From: Collinsella aerofaciens
GTDB lineage: Bacteria > Actinomycetota > Coriobacteriia > Coriobacteriales > Coriobacteriaceae
Reading direction: 5' to 3'
Length of the DNA: 45,585 bases
NCBI GenBank assembly: GCA_008668235.1
Contig: RQCP01000038.1
Location: 1-45,585 of the forward strand
Shown: positions 1 to 8,069 of the stretch, piece by piece
How positions within the stretch are numbered: the first letter of the stretch is position 1
Layout: every line of letters starts with the position of its first letter
The notes under the pieces: model-generated
Told to the model about the DNA's origin: nothing
Database searches by the model: none
Seen by the model: only the letters and a program-made list of their open reading frames with translations
Program-made: the position numbers and the translations under genes

Positions 1-61
1 CGACTACTCAGAGCTTGTCACGGGTCCGATATCTTGGCTGTTTGATATCTCGACCCTGCAC

Positions 62-94
62 AAGGGCGGCCGCAATTGCGCGGGCGCCCTTTTT
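62..94 (+). terminator. Probable intrinsic terminator upstream of the his operon
   Basis: A 7-bp perfect stem (AAGGGCG at 62-68 with CGCCCTT at 85-91) runs into a T tract at 90-94. It probably ends transcription of a gene lying left of the window. A second smaller fold, GGGTC..GATATC with GATATC..GACCC, lies at about 25-57. No coding sequence is recognised in 1-272. Confidence 0.65.
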
Positions 95-206
95 GCGTTG
101 TGACAAGAGACTGCTGCTAACCGCTTGCCCTATGTTTCGAAATCAATACGGTGGGAGCCGAGGAGGACGATTCTCCCCGCAAACACTCTAGTATGCTAAA
201 GTACCC

Positions 207-236
207 AGAAGACCGGCGGAGCTATGCCGGTCTTCT
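207..236 (+). other. Leader hairpin in front of hisZG
   Basis: AGAAGACCGGC at 207-217 and GCCGGTCTTCT at 226-236 form a perfect 11-bp stem with an 8-base loop, followed by GTTCTAA, so there is no real T tract. A possible -10 (TATGCT, 192-197) lies just upstream, which would put the hairpin near the 5' end of the his mRNA. It could be a 5' stabilising stem, a protein-binding site or a weak terminator. No T-box consensus and no His-rich leader peptide were seen. Confidence 0.5.
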
Positions 237-272
237 GTTCTAAATGAAACGCAGCATGAGGAGGCTCACCAG

Positions 273-1988
273 ATGACGGCCACACCGTGGGGATTCCGGG
301 ACATATTGCCCGAGGAGGCTCAGGCGCGCGAGGAGATTGCGCTGACGGTGAAGGGCTGCTTCAGGGAGCATCATTACCTTCCGGTCGAGACGCCGCTGCT
401 CGAGGACAAGGGTTCGCTCGAGGAAGGCGGCCGCATTGCGGACACGCCGTTTAAGCTCTTTGACGATGACGGCCGCCTGCTGGTGGTCCGTTCCGACAAC
501 ACATTGCCGATCGTGCGTCTGGTTTCGACCCGCATGCGCGCGGCCGACCTGCCCCTACGCCTTCGCTACGAGGCGCCGGTGGTTCGCGAGTGCCAGCGCA
601 ATGCCGGTGGCTCGCGTCAGTTTACGCAGCTGGGCTTTGAGCTTATCGGTGCGGGCGATACCGCGGGCGATGTCGAGATCGTCTCGCTCGTGGCCGAGGC
701 CGTGCGTAAGCTGGCACTGCCCGATGCGCGCATTATCGCAGGTAGCGTGCGTCCGTTTAAGGAACTGCTCGCGGCGTGCGAGGGTCGCGAGCTGGCTGCC
801 GAGGCCCTGCGCTGCGTGCATGCTAACGACTTTGTGGGCCTCGATGCCCGCGTGGCGGTAAGCGTCGAGTCCGATGCCGTCAAGGCCGCCATTAGCGAGC
901 TGCCGCGTCTGCACGGCGGTGCCGAGGTGCTCGACCGCGTGGACGCGCTGCTGGAGGCCGCCGGTATCGTCGCGCCGCTGACGCGCGAGCTGCGTGCCCT
1001 GGTCGAGGGCCTGGCACCCGAGGACGCCCAGGTGCTGTCGTTCGACTTCTCTATCATGAACTCTTTCGATTACTACACGGGCCTGGTCTTTAAGGCCTAT
1101 GCCGGTGGCTTGCCCGATCCGGTCGGTTCGGGCGGACGCTATGACTCCATCTTTACCGGCGCGTTCGGCGACGGCATCGAGGTGCCGGCGGCGGGCTTCG
1201 CCTTTTCGCTCGAGCGCCTGGAGGCCGCGCGCACCTCGGCCGAGGATGCCGCTTCCGATGGCGATCACGCCGCGGGCCGTGGCGTCGAGGGTCCGCTGCG
1301 CATTGCCGTGCCCAAGGGCTCGCTCAAGGCCGACACGCTCGACGTGCTTGAGTCCGCGGGCTTGGATGTCTCTGAGCTGCGCGATCCCGGTCGTCACCTG
1401 ATCGTGCGCGGTCGCGACACGCGTGCCAGTGAGGGCGCGGTCGGAGATATCGAGTTTGTCATTGTGCGCCCCAGCGACGCGCCCGCCTTTGTGGGCTGCG
1501 GCGGTGCCGATTGCGGCATCTGCGGCTGGGACTCGCTCATCGAGGCTGACCTCAACCTGCTGCAGCTGGTCGACCTGGGCTACGGCCTGTGCACGTTTAT
1601 CGAGGCGGAGCCCGCATGGCGCGCCGGTCAGGCCGAGCGCAACTATGCCCGCCGCGGGTCGCTTCGCGTGGCCACCAAGTATCCGCGCATCGCGAGTGCC
1701 TGGTATGCCGAGCGCGGCGTGAATGCCGATATCGTCTCGCTGCACGGTAACATCGAGTTGGGCCCCATCGTCGGCATGACTGATCGCATCGTGGATATTA
1801 CTGCCACGGGCGCCACGCTGCGCGATAACGACCTGGTTATTACTGGTCGCATTATGGACTGCACGGCCCGTTTCTTTGTCAACCCGGGTGCCGCTCGCCT
1901 GGATCCGCGCGTGCGCAACCTGGCAGATCGCCTGGCAGCGGCCGTTAAGGACAAGCATTTTGAGCCCGTCGCGGGCTCGGCACAATAG
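273..1988 (+). CDS. hisZG: ATP phosphoribosyltransferase, HisZ-HisG fusion
   Basis: This 571-aa protein carries both subunits of the enzyme for the first step of histidine synthesis (ATP + PRPP to phosphoribosyl-ATP). Residues 1 to about 325 resemble HisZ, the HisRS-like regulatory subunit: it opens with GFRDILP and has the class II synthetase-like stretch RSDNTLPIVR near residue 75. An Ala/Asp/Gly-rich linker (about 325-342) leads to a short-form HisG catalytic domain starting LRIAVPKGSL. Most short-form systems encode HisZ and HisG separately, so the fusion is notable. The HisG part has an unusual Cys-rich segment, CGGADCGICGWD, where GAADLGIVGKD-like sequence is usual. The start is set by GAGGAGG at 258-264. 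First gene of the his operon. Confidence 0.93.
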   Translation: MTATPWGFRDILPEEAQAREEIALTVKGCFREHHYLPVETPLLEDKGSLEEGGRIADTPFKLFDDDGRLLVVRSDNTLPIVRLVSTRMRAADLPLRLRYEAPVVRECQRNAGGSRQFTQLGFELIGAGDTAGDVEIVSLVAEAVRKLALPDARIIAGSVRPFKELLAACEGRELAAEALRCVHANDFVGLDARVAVSVESDAVKAAISELPRLHGGAEVLDRVDALLEAAGIVAPLTRELRALVEGLAPEDAQVLSFDFSIMNSFDYYTGLVFKAYAGGLPDPVGSGGRYDSIFTGAFGDGIEVPAAGFAFSLERLEAARTSAEDAASDGDHAAGRGVEGPLRIAVPKGSLKADTLDVLESAGLDVSELRDPGRHLIVRGRDTRASEGAVGDIEFVIVRPSDAPAFVGCGGADCGICGWDSLIEADLNLLQLVDLGYGLCTFIEAEPAWRAGQAERNYARRGSLRVATKYPRIASAWYAERGVNADIVSLHGNIELGPIVGMTDRIVDITATGATLRDNDLVITGRIMDCTARFFVNPGAARLDPRVRNLADRLAAAVKDKHFEPVAGSAQ

Positions 1989-2094
1989 CGCGAGCACGCA
2001 CGGGCGTCCCAACGTCTGGGCTGCGGGCCGATTGGCGCCGCCGCCCGGCCTCTCGTTTTTTCAAACGCAACCTCGACCGATAGGGGATACCGAT

Positions 2095-3531
2095 ATGAAG
2101 ACCATCAAGCTTGCTCCCGGTGAGCGCCTCGTTACCAACCAGCTCAACCGCAAGGGCGTGCTGCCGCAAAACATCGTCGACGCCGCCCGCGATATCGTGG
2201 CCAACGTGCGCGCCAACGGCGATGCCGCAGTGCGCGATTACTGTCAGCGCTTTGACGGTGTTGAGCTGCAGAGTTTTCGCCTACCGCAGGAGCAGATCGA
2301 TGCCGTGCTCGAAGGCCTCGATCCGGCCTTTGTCGCCGCGCTCGAGAAGGCCGCACGCCAGATTCGCGAGTTCCACCAGCGCGAGGTCGAGCAGAGTTGG
2401 TTTACCACGCGTCCGGACGGCACGATGCTCGGCGTTAAGGTGACCCCGCTTGCCGCTGCCGGCATCTATGTGCCGGGCGGCCGCGCGCAGTATCCCTCCA
2501 CGGTGCTCATGAACGCCATTCCCGCCAAGGTTGCCGGCGTCAAGCGCGTGGTCATGGTGACCCCGCCGCAAAAAGATGGCCTGATCAGCCCGTATACGCT
2601 CGCGGCAGCCAAGCTCGGCGGCGTGGACGAGATCTACATGGTGGGCGGCGCTCAGGCCGTGGCCGCGCTGGCGTACGGTACTGAGACCATTCCGCGCGTC
2701 GACAAGATCACCGGCCCGGGCAACGCCTTTGTTGCCGCTGCCAAGCAGATTGTCTCGGGCGACGTGGGTATCGACATGGTTGCCGGTCCCTCCGAGGTCT
2801 GTGTGCTGGCCGATGCCACGGCCAAGCCTATGGTGGTCGCGGCCGACCTGATGGCCCAGGCCGAGCACGATCCGCTGGCTGCCTGCTACCTGGTGACCTG
2901 CGACGAGCAGTTTGCGCGTGAGGTCGAGGCGGGTATTGACATCCTGGTGGCGCAGTCACCGCGTGCCGAGATCACGCGCGCCTCGCTCGATAACGAGGGC
3001 ACCATCGTAGTGGCCGCCGACATGGCCGCTGCCGTCGAGGCGGTGAACACCGTGGCGCCTGAGCACCTTGAGCTGCACTGCAAGGACGCGATGGGCCTGC
3101 TCGGCGGCATTCGCAACGCCGGCGCTATCTTTGTGGGCGCTTGGAGCTCGGAGCCGCTCGGCGATTACGTTGCCGGCCCCAATCACACGCTACCGACCGG
3201 CGGCACGGCCATGTTCTCCAACCCGCTTTCGGTGGAGGAGTTCGTCAAGCGCTCGAGTGTCATTTGCTATACACCCGAGGGCCTGCTCTCCGATGCTCCT
3301 GCCACGCAGCGCCTCGCCGAGGCCGAGGGTCTGTGGGCGCACGCGCTTTCCGCCGCTCTGCGTCGCCGCGTGCTGGAGCAGGGCGAGGATGCCGTGAGCG
3401 CCGCGTCGCTGGCCGCGGCCGACCTGACTAAGGTTGCCTGGCCGGGTGACGCCGTGGCGACGGTTGCCGAGGGCGTTGACCTGGCGGCTGCGGGCGCGGA
3501 TGGCGTTGGCGCGACCGGCGAGGAGGCCTAA
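2095..3531 (+). CDS. hisD: Histidinol dehydrogenase
   Basis: HisD oxidises L-histidinol to histidine in two NAD-dependent, zinc-requiring steps, the last of the pathway. The 478-aa protein has the family blocks YVPGGRAQYPS, KITGPGNAFV, VAGPSEV, AEHDP, APEHLEL and GPNHTLPTGG in order, covering the zinc and substrate residues. It is about 40 residues longer than usual because of an Ala/Gly-rich C-terminal tail. ATG 2095 is preferred: it begins the conserved part and has a weak AGGGG at 2082-2086; an upstream in-frame extension to 1876 would overlap hisZG. The 106-base gap after hisZG is GC-rich and includes a T6 run at 2057-2062. Confidence 0.95.
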   Translation: MKTIKLAPGERLVTNQLNRKGVLPQNIVDAARDIVANVRANGDAAVRDYCQRFDGVELQSFRLPQEQIDAVLEGLDPAFVAALEKAARQIREFHQREVEQSWFTTRPDGTMLGVKVTPLAAAGIYVPGGRAQYPSTVLMNAIPAKVAGVKRVVMVTPPQKDGLISPYTLAAAKLGGVDEIYMVGGAQAVAALAYGTETIPRVDKITGPGNAFVAAAKQIVSGDVGIDMVAGPSEVCVLADATAKPMVVAADLMAQAEHDPLAACYLVTCDEQFAREVEAGIDILVAQSPRAEITRASLDNEGTIVVAADMAAAVEAVNTVAPEHLELHCKDAMGLLGGIRNAGAIFVGAWSSEPLGDYVAGPNHTLPTGGTAMFSNPLSVEEFVKRSSVICYTPEGLLSDAPATQRLAEAEGLWAHALSAALRRRVLEQGEDAVSAASLAAADLTKVAWPGDAVATVAEGVDLAAAGADGVGATGEEA

Positions 3532-3532
3532 T

Positions 3533-4648
3533 ATGGCCGAGCTGACGCCCCGCATGAAGGAGCTCGTCCAGCCCTACTTGGCCGGTATTGAGCCCTACGA
3601 TCCTAACTTTACGCCCACGCGCATCAACCTTTCGGCCAACGAGAACACCTATCCCGTGCCCGCCGGCGTGCGCGAGGCGGTTGATGCGGCCTTGGCTGCC
3701 ACACCGCTCAACCGCTATCCCGACCCCATGTCGAACGACCTGCGCGACGAGCTTGCTGCCCGGCATGGCGTGACGCGCGAGAACATCTGCGTGGGCAACG
3801 GCGGCGACGAGCTGCTCTATAACTATCTGCTGGCGTTTGGCGGCGCGGGGAGGACCCTGCTCAACTGCCCGCCGTGCTTTAGCGAGTATGCGTTCTTTGC
3901 GTCGCTCTGTCAGACCGAGGTGCGCGACGTGTGGCGCGATCCGGCGACCTTTGAGCTCGGCCAAGCTGCTGTGCTCGCGGCCGCGCCCGAGTGCAACCTC
4001 GCCATCGTGACCTCGCCCAACAATCCCACGGGTGATGTGGCTCCGCTCGACTTTGTCGCGGCCCTGTGCGATGCGTGCCCCGGCATGGTCATGGTCGACG
4101 AGGCCTACGTTGAGTTTGCCGACGATTCGTTTGGCGCGGCCACCACGGCGCAGGGGCTTATTGCCGAGCATCCCAACCTGGTGATTCTGCATACGCTGTC
4201 CAAGGCGTTTGGCGCCGCCGGCACGCGCCTGGGCTACGTGATCGCGGCGCCCGAGGTCATCGACGTGTTCGCGGCGATTCGCCAGATCTATTCGGTCAAC
4301 GTGCTGAGCCAGGCCGCCGCGCTTGCCTGCGTGCGTGCCCGCGATGCGTACGCGCCCGTGGTGGCACAGGTTGCATCCGAGCGCGAGCGCGAGCTGGCTG
4401 CTCTGCGCGCGATGGCTGCCGAGGGCTTGCCCGTGGAGGCGTGGCCGAGCGCGGCGAACTTTGTGCTCGTACGCACGCCACATGCCACGCGCGTGCGCGA
4501 GCGTCTGCGCGACGAGCATTCGATTTTGGTGCGCGACTTTAGCTACGCGCCGGGGCTCGCGGACTGCCTACGCATTACCGTGGGCACCCCGCAGGAAAAC
4601 GACAAGGTGCTGGCCGCGTTTGCCGCGCTGGTGAAGGAGGAGATGTAG
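3533..4648 (+). CDS. hisC: Histidinol-phosphate aminotransferase
   Basis: HisC is a PLP-dependent fold-type I aminotransferase that makes histidinol phosphate from imidazole acetol phosphate and glutamate. The 371-aa protein shows the family landmarks: LSANENTYPVP near the N terminus, GNGGDELL, SPNNPTG, VDEAYVEF, and the PLP lysine in TLSKAFGAAGTRLGY. ATG 3533 lies one base after the hisD stop, with AGGAGG at 3521-3526, so translation is probably coupled. An upstream in-frame extension into hisD is rejected for that reason. Confidence 0.95.
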   Translation: MAELTPRMKELVQPYLAGIEPYDPNFTPTRINLSANENTYPVPAGVREAVDAALAATPLNRYPDPMSNDLRDELAARHGVTRENICVGNGGDELLYNYLLAFGGAGRTLLNCPPCFSEYAFFASLCQTEVRDVWRDPATFELGQAAVLAAAPECNLAIVTSPNNPTGDVAPLDFVAALCDACPGMVMVDEAYVEFADDSFGAATTAQGLIAEHPNLVILHTLSKAFGAAGTRLGYVIAAPEVIDVFAAIRQIYSVNVLSQAAALACVRARDAYAPVVAQVASERERELAALRAMAAEGLPVEAWPSAANFVLVRTPHATRVRERLRDEHSILVRDFSYAPGLADCLRITVGTPQENDKVLAAFAALVKEEM

Positions 4649-5236
4649 ATGGACCGCTATGCCGAGGTGACCCGCAAGACGGGCGAGACCGACATTGTCG
4701 TAAAGCTCGACCTGGACGGAAGCGGCGTGTGCGATATCTCGACCGGCGTGCCGTTTTTCGACCACATGCTCAACGCCTTTGGCCGCCATGGCCTGTTTGA
4801 TCTGACGGTGCATGCGGTAGGCGACGTTGAGGTCGACGCGCACCACACCGTCGAGGACACGGGTATTGTGCTGGGCGAGGCGTTTTGTCAGGCTCTGGGC
4901 GACAAGGCGGGCATTACACGCTTTGCCGACGCGGCGATTGCCATGGACGAGACGCTTGTGATGGCTGCTGTTGATATTTCGGGCCGCGGGCAGGCCTACT
5001 GCGAGCTGCCCGTGCCGACCGAGCGCGTGGGCAGCTTTGATACCGAGCTGGCGGTCGAGTTCTTCTACGCCTTCGCGCGCGATGCCAAGCTCACGCTGCA
5101 TGTGCGCGAGCTGGCGGGCGGCAACTCGCATCACATTATCGAGGCCGCCTTTAAGGCTGTGGGCCGCACGATGCGCCACGCCTGCGAGCTCGATCCCCGC
5201 GTGCAGGGCATCCCTAGCACCAAGGGCTCACTGTAA
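4649..5236 (+). CDS. hisB: Imidazoleglycerol-phosphate dehydratase
   Basis: HisB dehydrates imidazoleglycerol phosphate to imidazole acetol phosphate. At 195 aa it is the monofunctional dehydratase, without the N-terminal phosphatase found in E. coli HisB. The manganese-binding repeats are intact: FFDHML, DAHHTVEDTGI and SHHIIEAAFKA. Its ATG directly follows the hisC stop, and GGAGGAG just inside hisC serves as the ribosome site. The missing phosphatase step is supplied by the PHP protein at 8415-9326. Confidence 0.96.
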   Translation: MDRYAEVTRKTGETDIVVKLDLDGSGVCDISTGVPFFDHMLNAFGRHGLFDLTVHAVGDVEVDAHHTVEDTGIVLGEAFCQALGDKAGITRFADAAIAMDETLVMAAVDISGRGQAYCELPVPTERVGSFDTELAVEFFYAFARDAKLTLHVRELAGGNSHHIIEAAFKAVGRTMRHACELDPRVQGIPSTKGSL

Positions 5237-5251
5237 CCGCTACAAAGGCAG

Positions 5252-5292
5252 AAACCACCACGAAGGTGCCTGTCCCCTTTGTGGTGGTTTTT
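5252..5292 (+). terminator. Terminator-like hairpin between hisB and hisH
   Basis: AAACCACCAC (5252-5261) pairs perfectly with GTGGTGGTTT (5281-5290). An inner AAGG/CCTT pairing (5263-5266 with 5276-5279) extends the stem, and T runs on to 5292. It has the form of an intrinsic terminator yet lies inside an otherwise tight operon, so it may reduce expression of the downstream his genes or be a small repeat inserted there. Confidence 0.6.
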
Positions 5293-5317
5293 GGACAAAG
5301 AGAAGAGGGAGGGTCGC

Positions 5318-6019
5318 GTGGGCGAACCGAAGATCGTGGTGGTTGACTACCACAAGGGCAACTTGTCGAGCGTCGTGCGCGGGCTTGCGCGCGCCGGTGC
5401 CGCCGCCTGTACATCGGACGACCCGGAGCAAATCCGCCGCGCCGACGGCCTGGTCATTCCGGGCGTGGGCGCGTTCTATGACGCGATCGCCTTTATGCGC
5501 CAGAGCGGCGAGGAGGCGGCCGTGCTCGATGCCGTCGCCGCCGGAACTCCGCTGCTCGGCATCTGCCTGGGTCTTCAGCTGTTTTTTGAGCGCGGCAACG
5601 AGGGCGTGCCTGCGGACGAGGGCGTGGCCGCGGATGGCGGCACCCCCGAGCAGGCTGGCGGCCCCTGGGTCGATGGCCTGGGCATTATGCGCGGCTCGTG
5701 CACGCGCTTGGAGTCGAGCCGCCTGAAGGTGCCGCACGTGGGCTGGGACCAGGTGCACATGACGCCCGCCGGCGCGGCCGATCCGTTGCTCGCCGGTTTT
5801 GCCGAGGGCGCCAACATGTACTTCACCCACAGCTACGCGGTGGCCGACGACGCCGATGCCGCTGATGTTTTGGCGCGCACGCACTACACGCGGAGCTTCC
5901 CGTGCATCGCGCGTCATGGCAACGTGTGGGGCTGTCAGTTCCATCCCGAGAAATCCTCCGCGCTTGGTCAGCGCATTCTTAAGAACTTCGTCAACATCGT
6001 CGAGGAGGTTGGCCGATGA
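5318..6019 (+). CDS. hisH: Imidazole glycerol phosphate synthase, glutaminase subunit
   Basis: HisH is the class I glutamine amidotransferase that passes ammonia to HisF. The 233-aa protein has the oxyanion region PGVGAF, the nucleophile cysteine in LLGICLGLQLFFE, and the catalytic His-Glu pair in CQFHPEKS. Residues around 105-125 hold an extra Ala/Gly/Glu-rich insertion (VPADEGVAADGGT). GTG 5318 is chosen because GAGGGAGGG precedes it and homology begins right after (KIVVVDYHKGN); an in-frame ATG at 5279 lies inside the upstream hairpin. The stop overlaps hisA by four bases. Confidence 0.94.
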   Translation: MGEPKIVVVDYHKGNLSSVVRGLARAGAAACTSDDPEQIRRADGLVIPGVGAFYDAIAFMRQSGEEAAVLDAVAAGTPLLGICLGLQLFFERGNEGVPADEGVAADGGTPEQAGGPWVDGLGIMRGSCTRLESSRLKVPHVGWDQVHMTPAGAADPLLAGFAEGANMYFTHSYAVADDADAADVLARTHYTRSFPCIARHGNVWGCQFHPEKSSALGQRILKNFVNIVEEVGR

Positions 6020-6759
6020 TCCTGTTTCCCGCAATCGATCTGATCGGCGGCAAGGTCGTGCGCCTGGAGCGCGGCGACCGCAGTCGCTGCAAGGTATATT
6101 CCGACGACCCCGTGGCCGTTGCTCGCTCGTTTGCCGAGCAGGGCGCAAGCTGGGTGCACGTCGTCGACCTGTCCGCTGCCTTTGGCGAGGACGAGGACAC
6201 ATGCGCTGCCAACTCGGCGGCGATTAAGGCCATCTGCGGCGTCAACGGTCTGTCCGTGGACGTGGGCGGCGGCGTCCGCTCGCTCGCGCGCATCGACGAG
6301 TTGGCCGGCTACGGTGCGCGCCGCATCGCACTAGGCACGGTGCTCGTGACCGAGCCGGGTTTTGCCGAGGTGGCGGCCCAAGGCTTTGGCGAGCTGTTGG
6401 TGGCAGATATTGCCGCACGCGACGGCCAGGTCAAGGTGAATGGCTGGCGTGACGGCGCGGGCGTGGCGCTCGACGACGCCGTGGCGCAGCTTTCCGAGCT
6501 GGGTTTTAAGCATCTGGTGTATACCGACATTGCGCGCGATGGCATGCAGACGGGCATCGATGTGGCGGCGTATCGCCATGTGGCCGAGGTCGCGGGCTTT
6601 CCCGTCGTGGCATCGGGTGGCATCTCGACGCTCGACGACATCCGCGCGCTGGCCGCAGTGGGTGAGGGCGCGATTGAAGGTGCCATTACCGGTCGCGCGC
6701 TCTACGAGGGCAACTTTACGCTGGTACAGGCGCTGACCGCCGCCCGAGGGGAGGAGTAG
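6016..6759 (+). CDS. hisA: Phosphoribosylformimino-5-aminoimidazole carboxamide ribotide isomerase
   Basis: HisA is a beta/alpha-barrel isomerase that opens the ribose ring of ProFAR to give PRFAR, the substrate of HisF. The 247-aa protein has the expected length. It shows FPAIDLIGGKVVRLERGD at the N terminus with the catalytic Asp, the phosphate-binding half-repeats DVGGGVRS and ASGGIST, and YTDIARDGM with the second catalytic Asp. ATG overlaps the hisH stop (ATGA), indicating translational coupling. Confidence 0.96.
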   Translation: MILFPAIDLIGGKVVRLERGDRSRCKVYSDDPVAVARSFAEQGASWVHVVDLSAAFGEDEDTCAANSAAIKAICGVNGLSVDVGGGVRSLARIDELAGYGARRIALGTVLVTEPGFAEVAAQGFGELLVADIAARDGQVKVNGWRDGAGVALDDAVAQLSELGFKHLVYTDIARDGMQTGIDVAAYRHVAEVAGFPVVASGGISTLDDIRALAAVGEGAIEGAITGRALYEGNFTLVQALTAARGEE

Positions 6760-6762
6760 CCC

Positions 6763-7545
6763 ATGCTTACCAAACGTGTGATTCCCTGCCTGGACGTCAA
6801 GGACGGCCGTGTGGTCAAGGGCGTCAACTTTGTGAGCTTGCGCGATGCGGGCGATCCGGTGGAGCTGGCGCGCGCCTACGACCGCGAGGGTGCGGACGAG
6901 GTCGTCTTCTTGGACATTACCGCCACGAGCGACAACCGTGCGACGACCATCGAGATGGCGGCGCATGCGGCCGAGGAGCTAGCCATTCCCTATACCGTGG
7001 GCGGCGGTTTTCGCGACCTGGCGGGCATGCGCACCATGGTTGCAGCCGGTGCCGACAAGGTGTCGCTCAACTCTGCCGCCGTGCGCGACCCGTCGCTGAT
7101 TAGCCAGGCTGCCGCGGCGTTTGGTAGCCAGGCCGTGGTCGTGGCGATCGATGCCAAGCGCGTCGGTTTGCCCGGCGCATCTGGTGCCGACAAGTGGGGG
7201 GTCTTCACGGCGGGCGGCCGCAACGCCACGGGCATCGACGCGGTGGCGTGGGCCGAGGAGGCGGCTCGTCGCGGCGCCGGCGAGATCCTGCTCACCAGTA
7301 TGGACCGCGACGGCACCAAGGCCGGATTTGACCTGGCGCTCACCCGCGCCGTGGCGCGCGCGGTGCCGATTCCGGTGATCGCGAGCGGCGGTGTGGGCAC
7401 GCTCGAGCATTTTGCTGAGGGTGTGATCGAGGGCGAAGCCGACGCCGTACTGGCGGCAAGCGTCTTTCACTTTGGAACCTTCAGCATTCGCGAAGTCAAA
7501 GAGTATATGGCCTCTCAAGGTATTCCTGTGAGGTTGGACTTCTAA
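6763..7545 (+). CDS. hisF: Imidazole glycerol phosphate synthase, cyclase subunit
   Basis: HisF forms the complex with HisH that converts PRFAR and ammonia to imidazoleglycerol phosphate and AICAR; the AICAR returns to purine synthesis through PurH, encoded at 36668-38275. The 260-aa barrel has IPCLDVKDGRVVKG with the catalytic Asp, FLDITAT, VGGGFRD, LTSMDRDGT with the second Asp, and ASGGVGT. It begins three bases after hisA, with GGGGAGGAG as its ribosome site. Confidence 0.96.
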   Translation: MLTKRVIPCLDVKDGRVVKGVNFVSLRDAGDPVELARAYDREGADEVVFLDITATSDNRATTIEMAAHAAEELAIPYTVGGGFRDLAGMRTMVAAGADKVSLNSAAVRDPSLISQAAAAFGSQAVVVAIDAKRVGLPGASGADKWGVFTAGGRNATGIDAVAWAEEAARRGAGEILLTSMDRDGTKAGFDLALTRAVARAVPIPVIASGGVGTLEHFAEGVIEGEADAVLAASVFHFGTFSIREVKEYMASQGIPVRLDF

Positions 7546-7558
7546 TGCTGCGGCTTGC

Positions 7559-7645
7559 CCAGGCACCCGACCTTCCGGCTCCAACCCTCCTCGCGTACTT
7601 AAGTACGCGTCGTCGGGCTTGTCGCTCGGAATCTCGGGCACCTGG
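7559..7645. repeat. 87-bp imperfect inverted repeat between hisF and hisI
   Basis: The centre is a perfect 18-base palindrome, CGCGTACTTAAGTACGCG (7592-7609). Imperfect pairing continues outwards through TTCCG and CGGAA to end arms CCAGGCACCCGA (7559-7570) and TCGGGCACCTGG (7634-7645), which match at 10 of 12 positions. There is no T tract, so it is unlikely to be a simple terminator. It resembles a small fold-back element inserted in the operon. Confidence 0.7.
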
Positions 7646-7693
7646 ACAACCCTCGCCGACCTGTGGGGTTTCGTTTATGACTTGGGAGAAATG

Positions 7694-8023
7694 ATGACTG
7701 AGGTAGTAGAAGCGGCGGATCTTACGTACGACGCCCGCGGGCTGATTCCTTGTGTTGTTCAGCAGTATGACACCGGTGAGGTGCTTATGGTTGCTTGGAT
7801 GAACGAGGAGTCGGTGGGGCTTACGCTCAAGACCGGGACCACGTGGTTTTGGAGTCGCAGCCGCCAGGAGCTGTGGAACAAGGGCGCGACGAGCGGCAAT
7901 ATGCAGGAGGTCAAGGAGCTCTGGGCCGACTGCGATAGCGATACGCTGCTGGTCAAGGTCGACTCGCCGGGTCCGGCCTGCCATACCGGCAACCGTACCT
8001 GCTTCTTTAAGAAACTCGCGTAG
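7694..8023 (+). CDS. hisI: Phosphoribosyl-AMP cyclohydrolase
   Basis: HisI opens the adenine ring of phosphoribosyl-AMP, a zinc- and magnesium-dependent step. The 109-aa protein has WMNEES, FWSRSRQELWNKG, the metal-binding region around ADCDSDTLLVKV, and the zinc cysteines in PACHTGNRTCFF. It is separate from hisE rather than fused as HisIE. Two adjacent ATGs (7691 and 7694) are possible; 7694 gives better spacing from GGGAG at 7684-7688. An upstream in-frame extension to 7619 would begin inside the inverted repeat and is rejected. Confidence 0.93.
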   Translation: MTEVVEAADLTYDARGLIPCVVQQYDTGEVLMVAWMNEESVGLTLKTGTTWFWSRSRQELWNKGATSGNMQEVKELWADCDSDTLLVKVDSPGPACHTGNRTCFFKKLA

Positions 8024-8069
8024 GGCGGGCGCTCGACTAGGCGCTTGGCCAACCAGAAAGGATTGAACT

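Noticed and set aside
95..272. Possible T-box riboswitch or His-rich leader peptide for the his operon
   Set aside because: No T-box AGGGTGGNACCGCG-type sequence and no short frame with a run of His codons was found; only an 11-bp hairpin is present.
555..2012. Long minus-strand open frame opposite hisZG (485 codons)
   Set aside because: It is a by-product of GC-rich codon bias in hisZG; the predicted product has no recognisable domain and no ribosome site.
3428..4519. Long minus-strand open frame opposite hisC (363 codons)
   Set aside because: It mirrors the hisC codons and has a Arg/His-rich composition typical of shadow frames.
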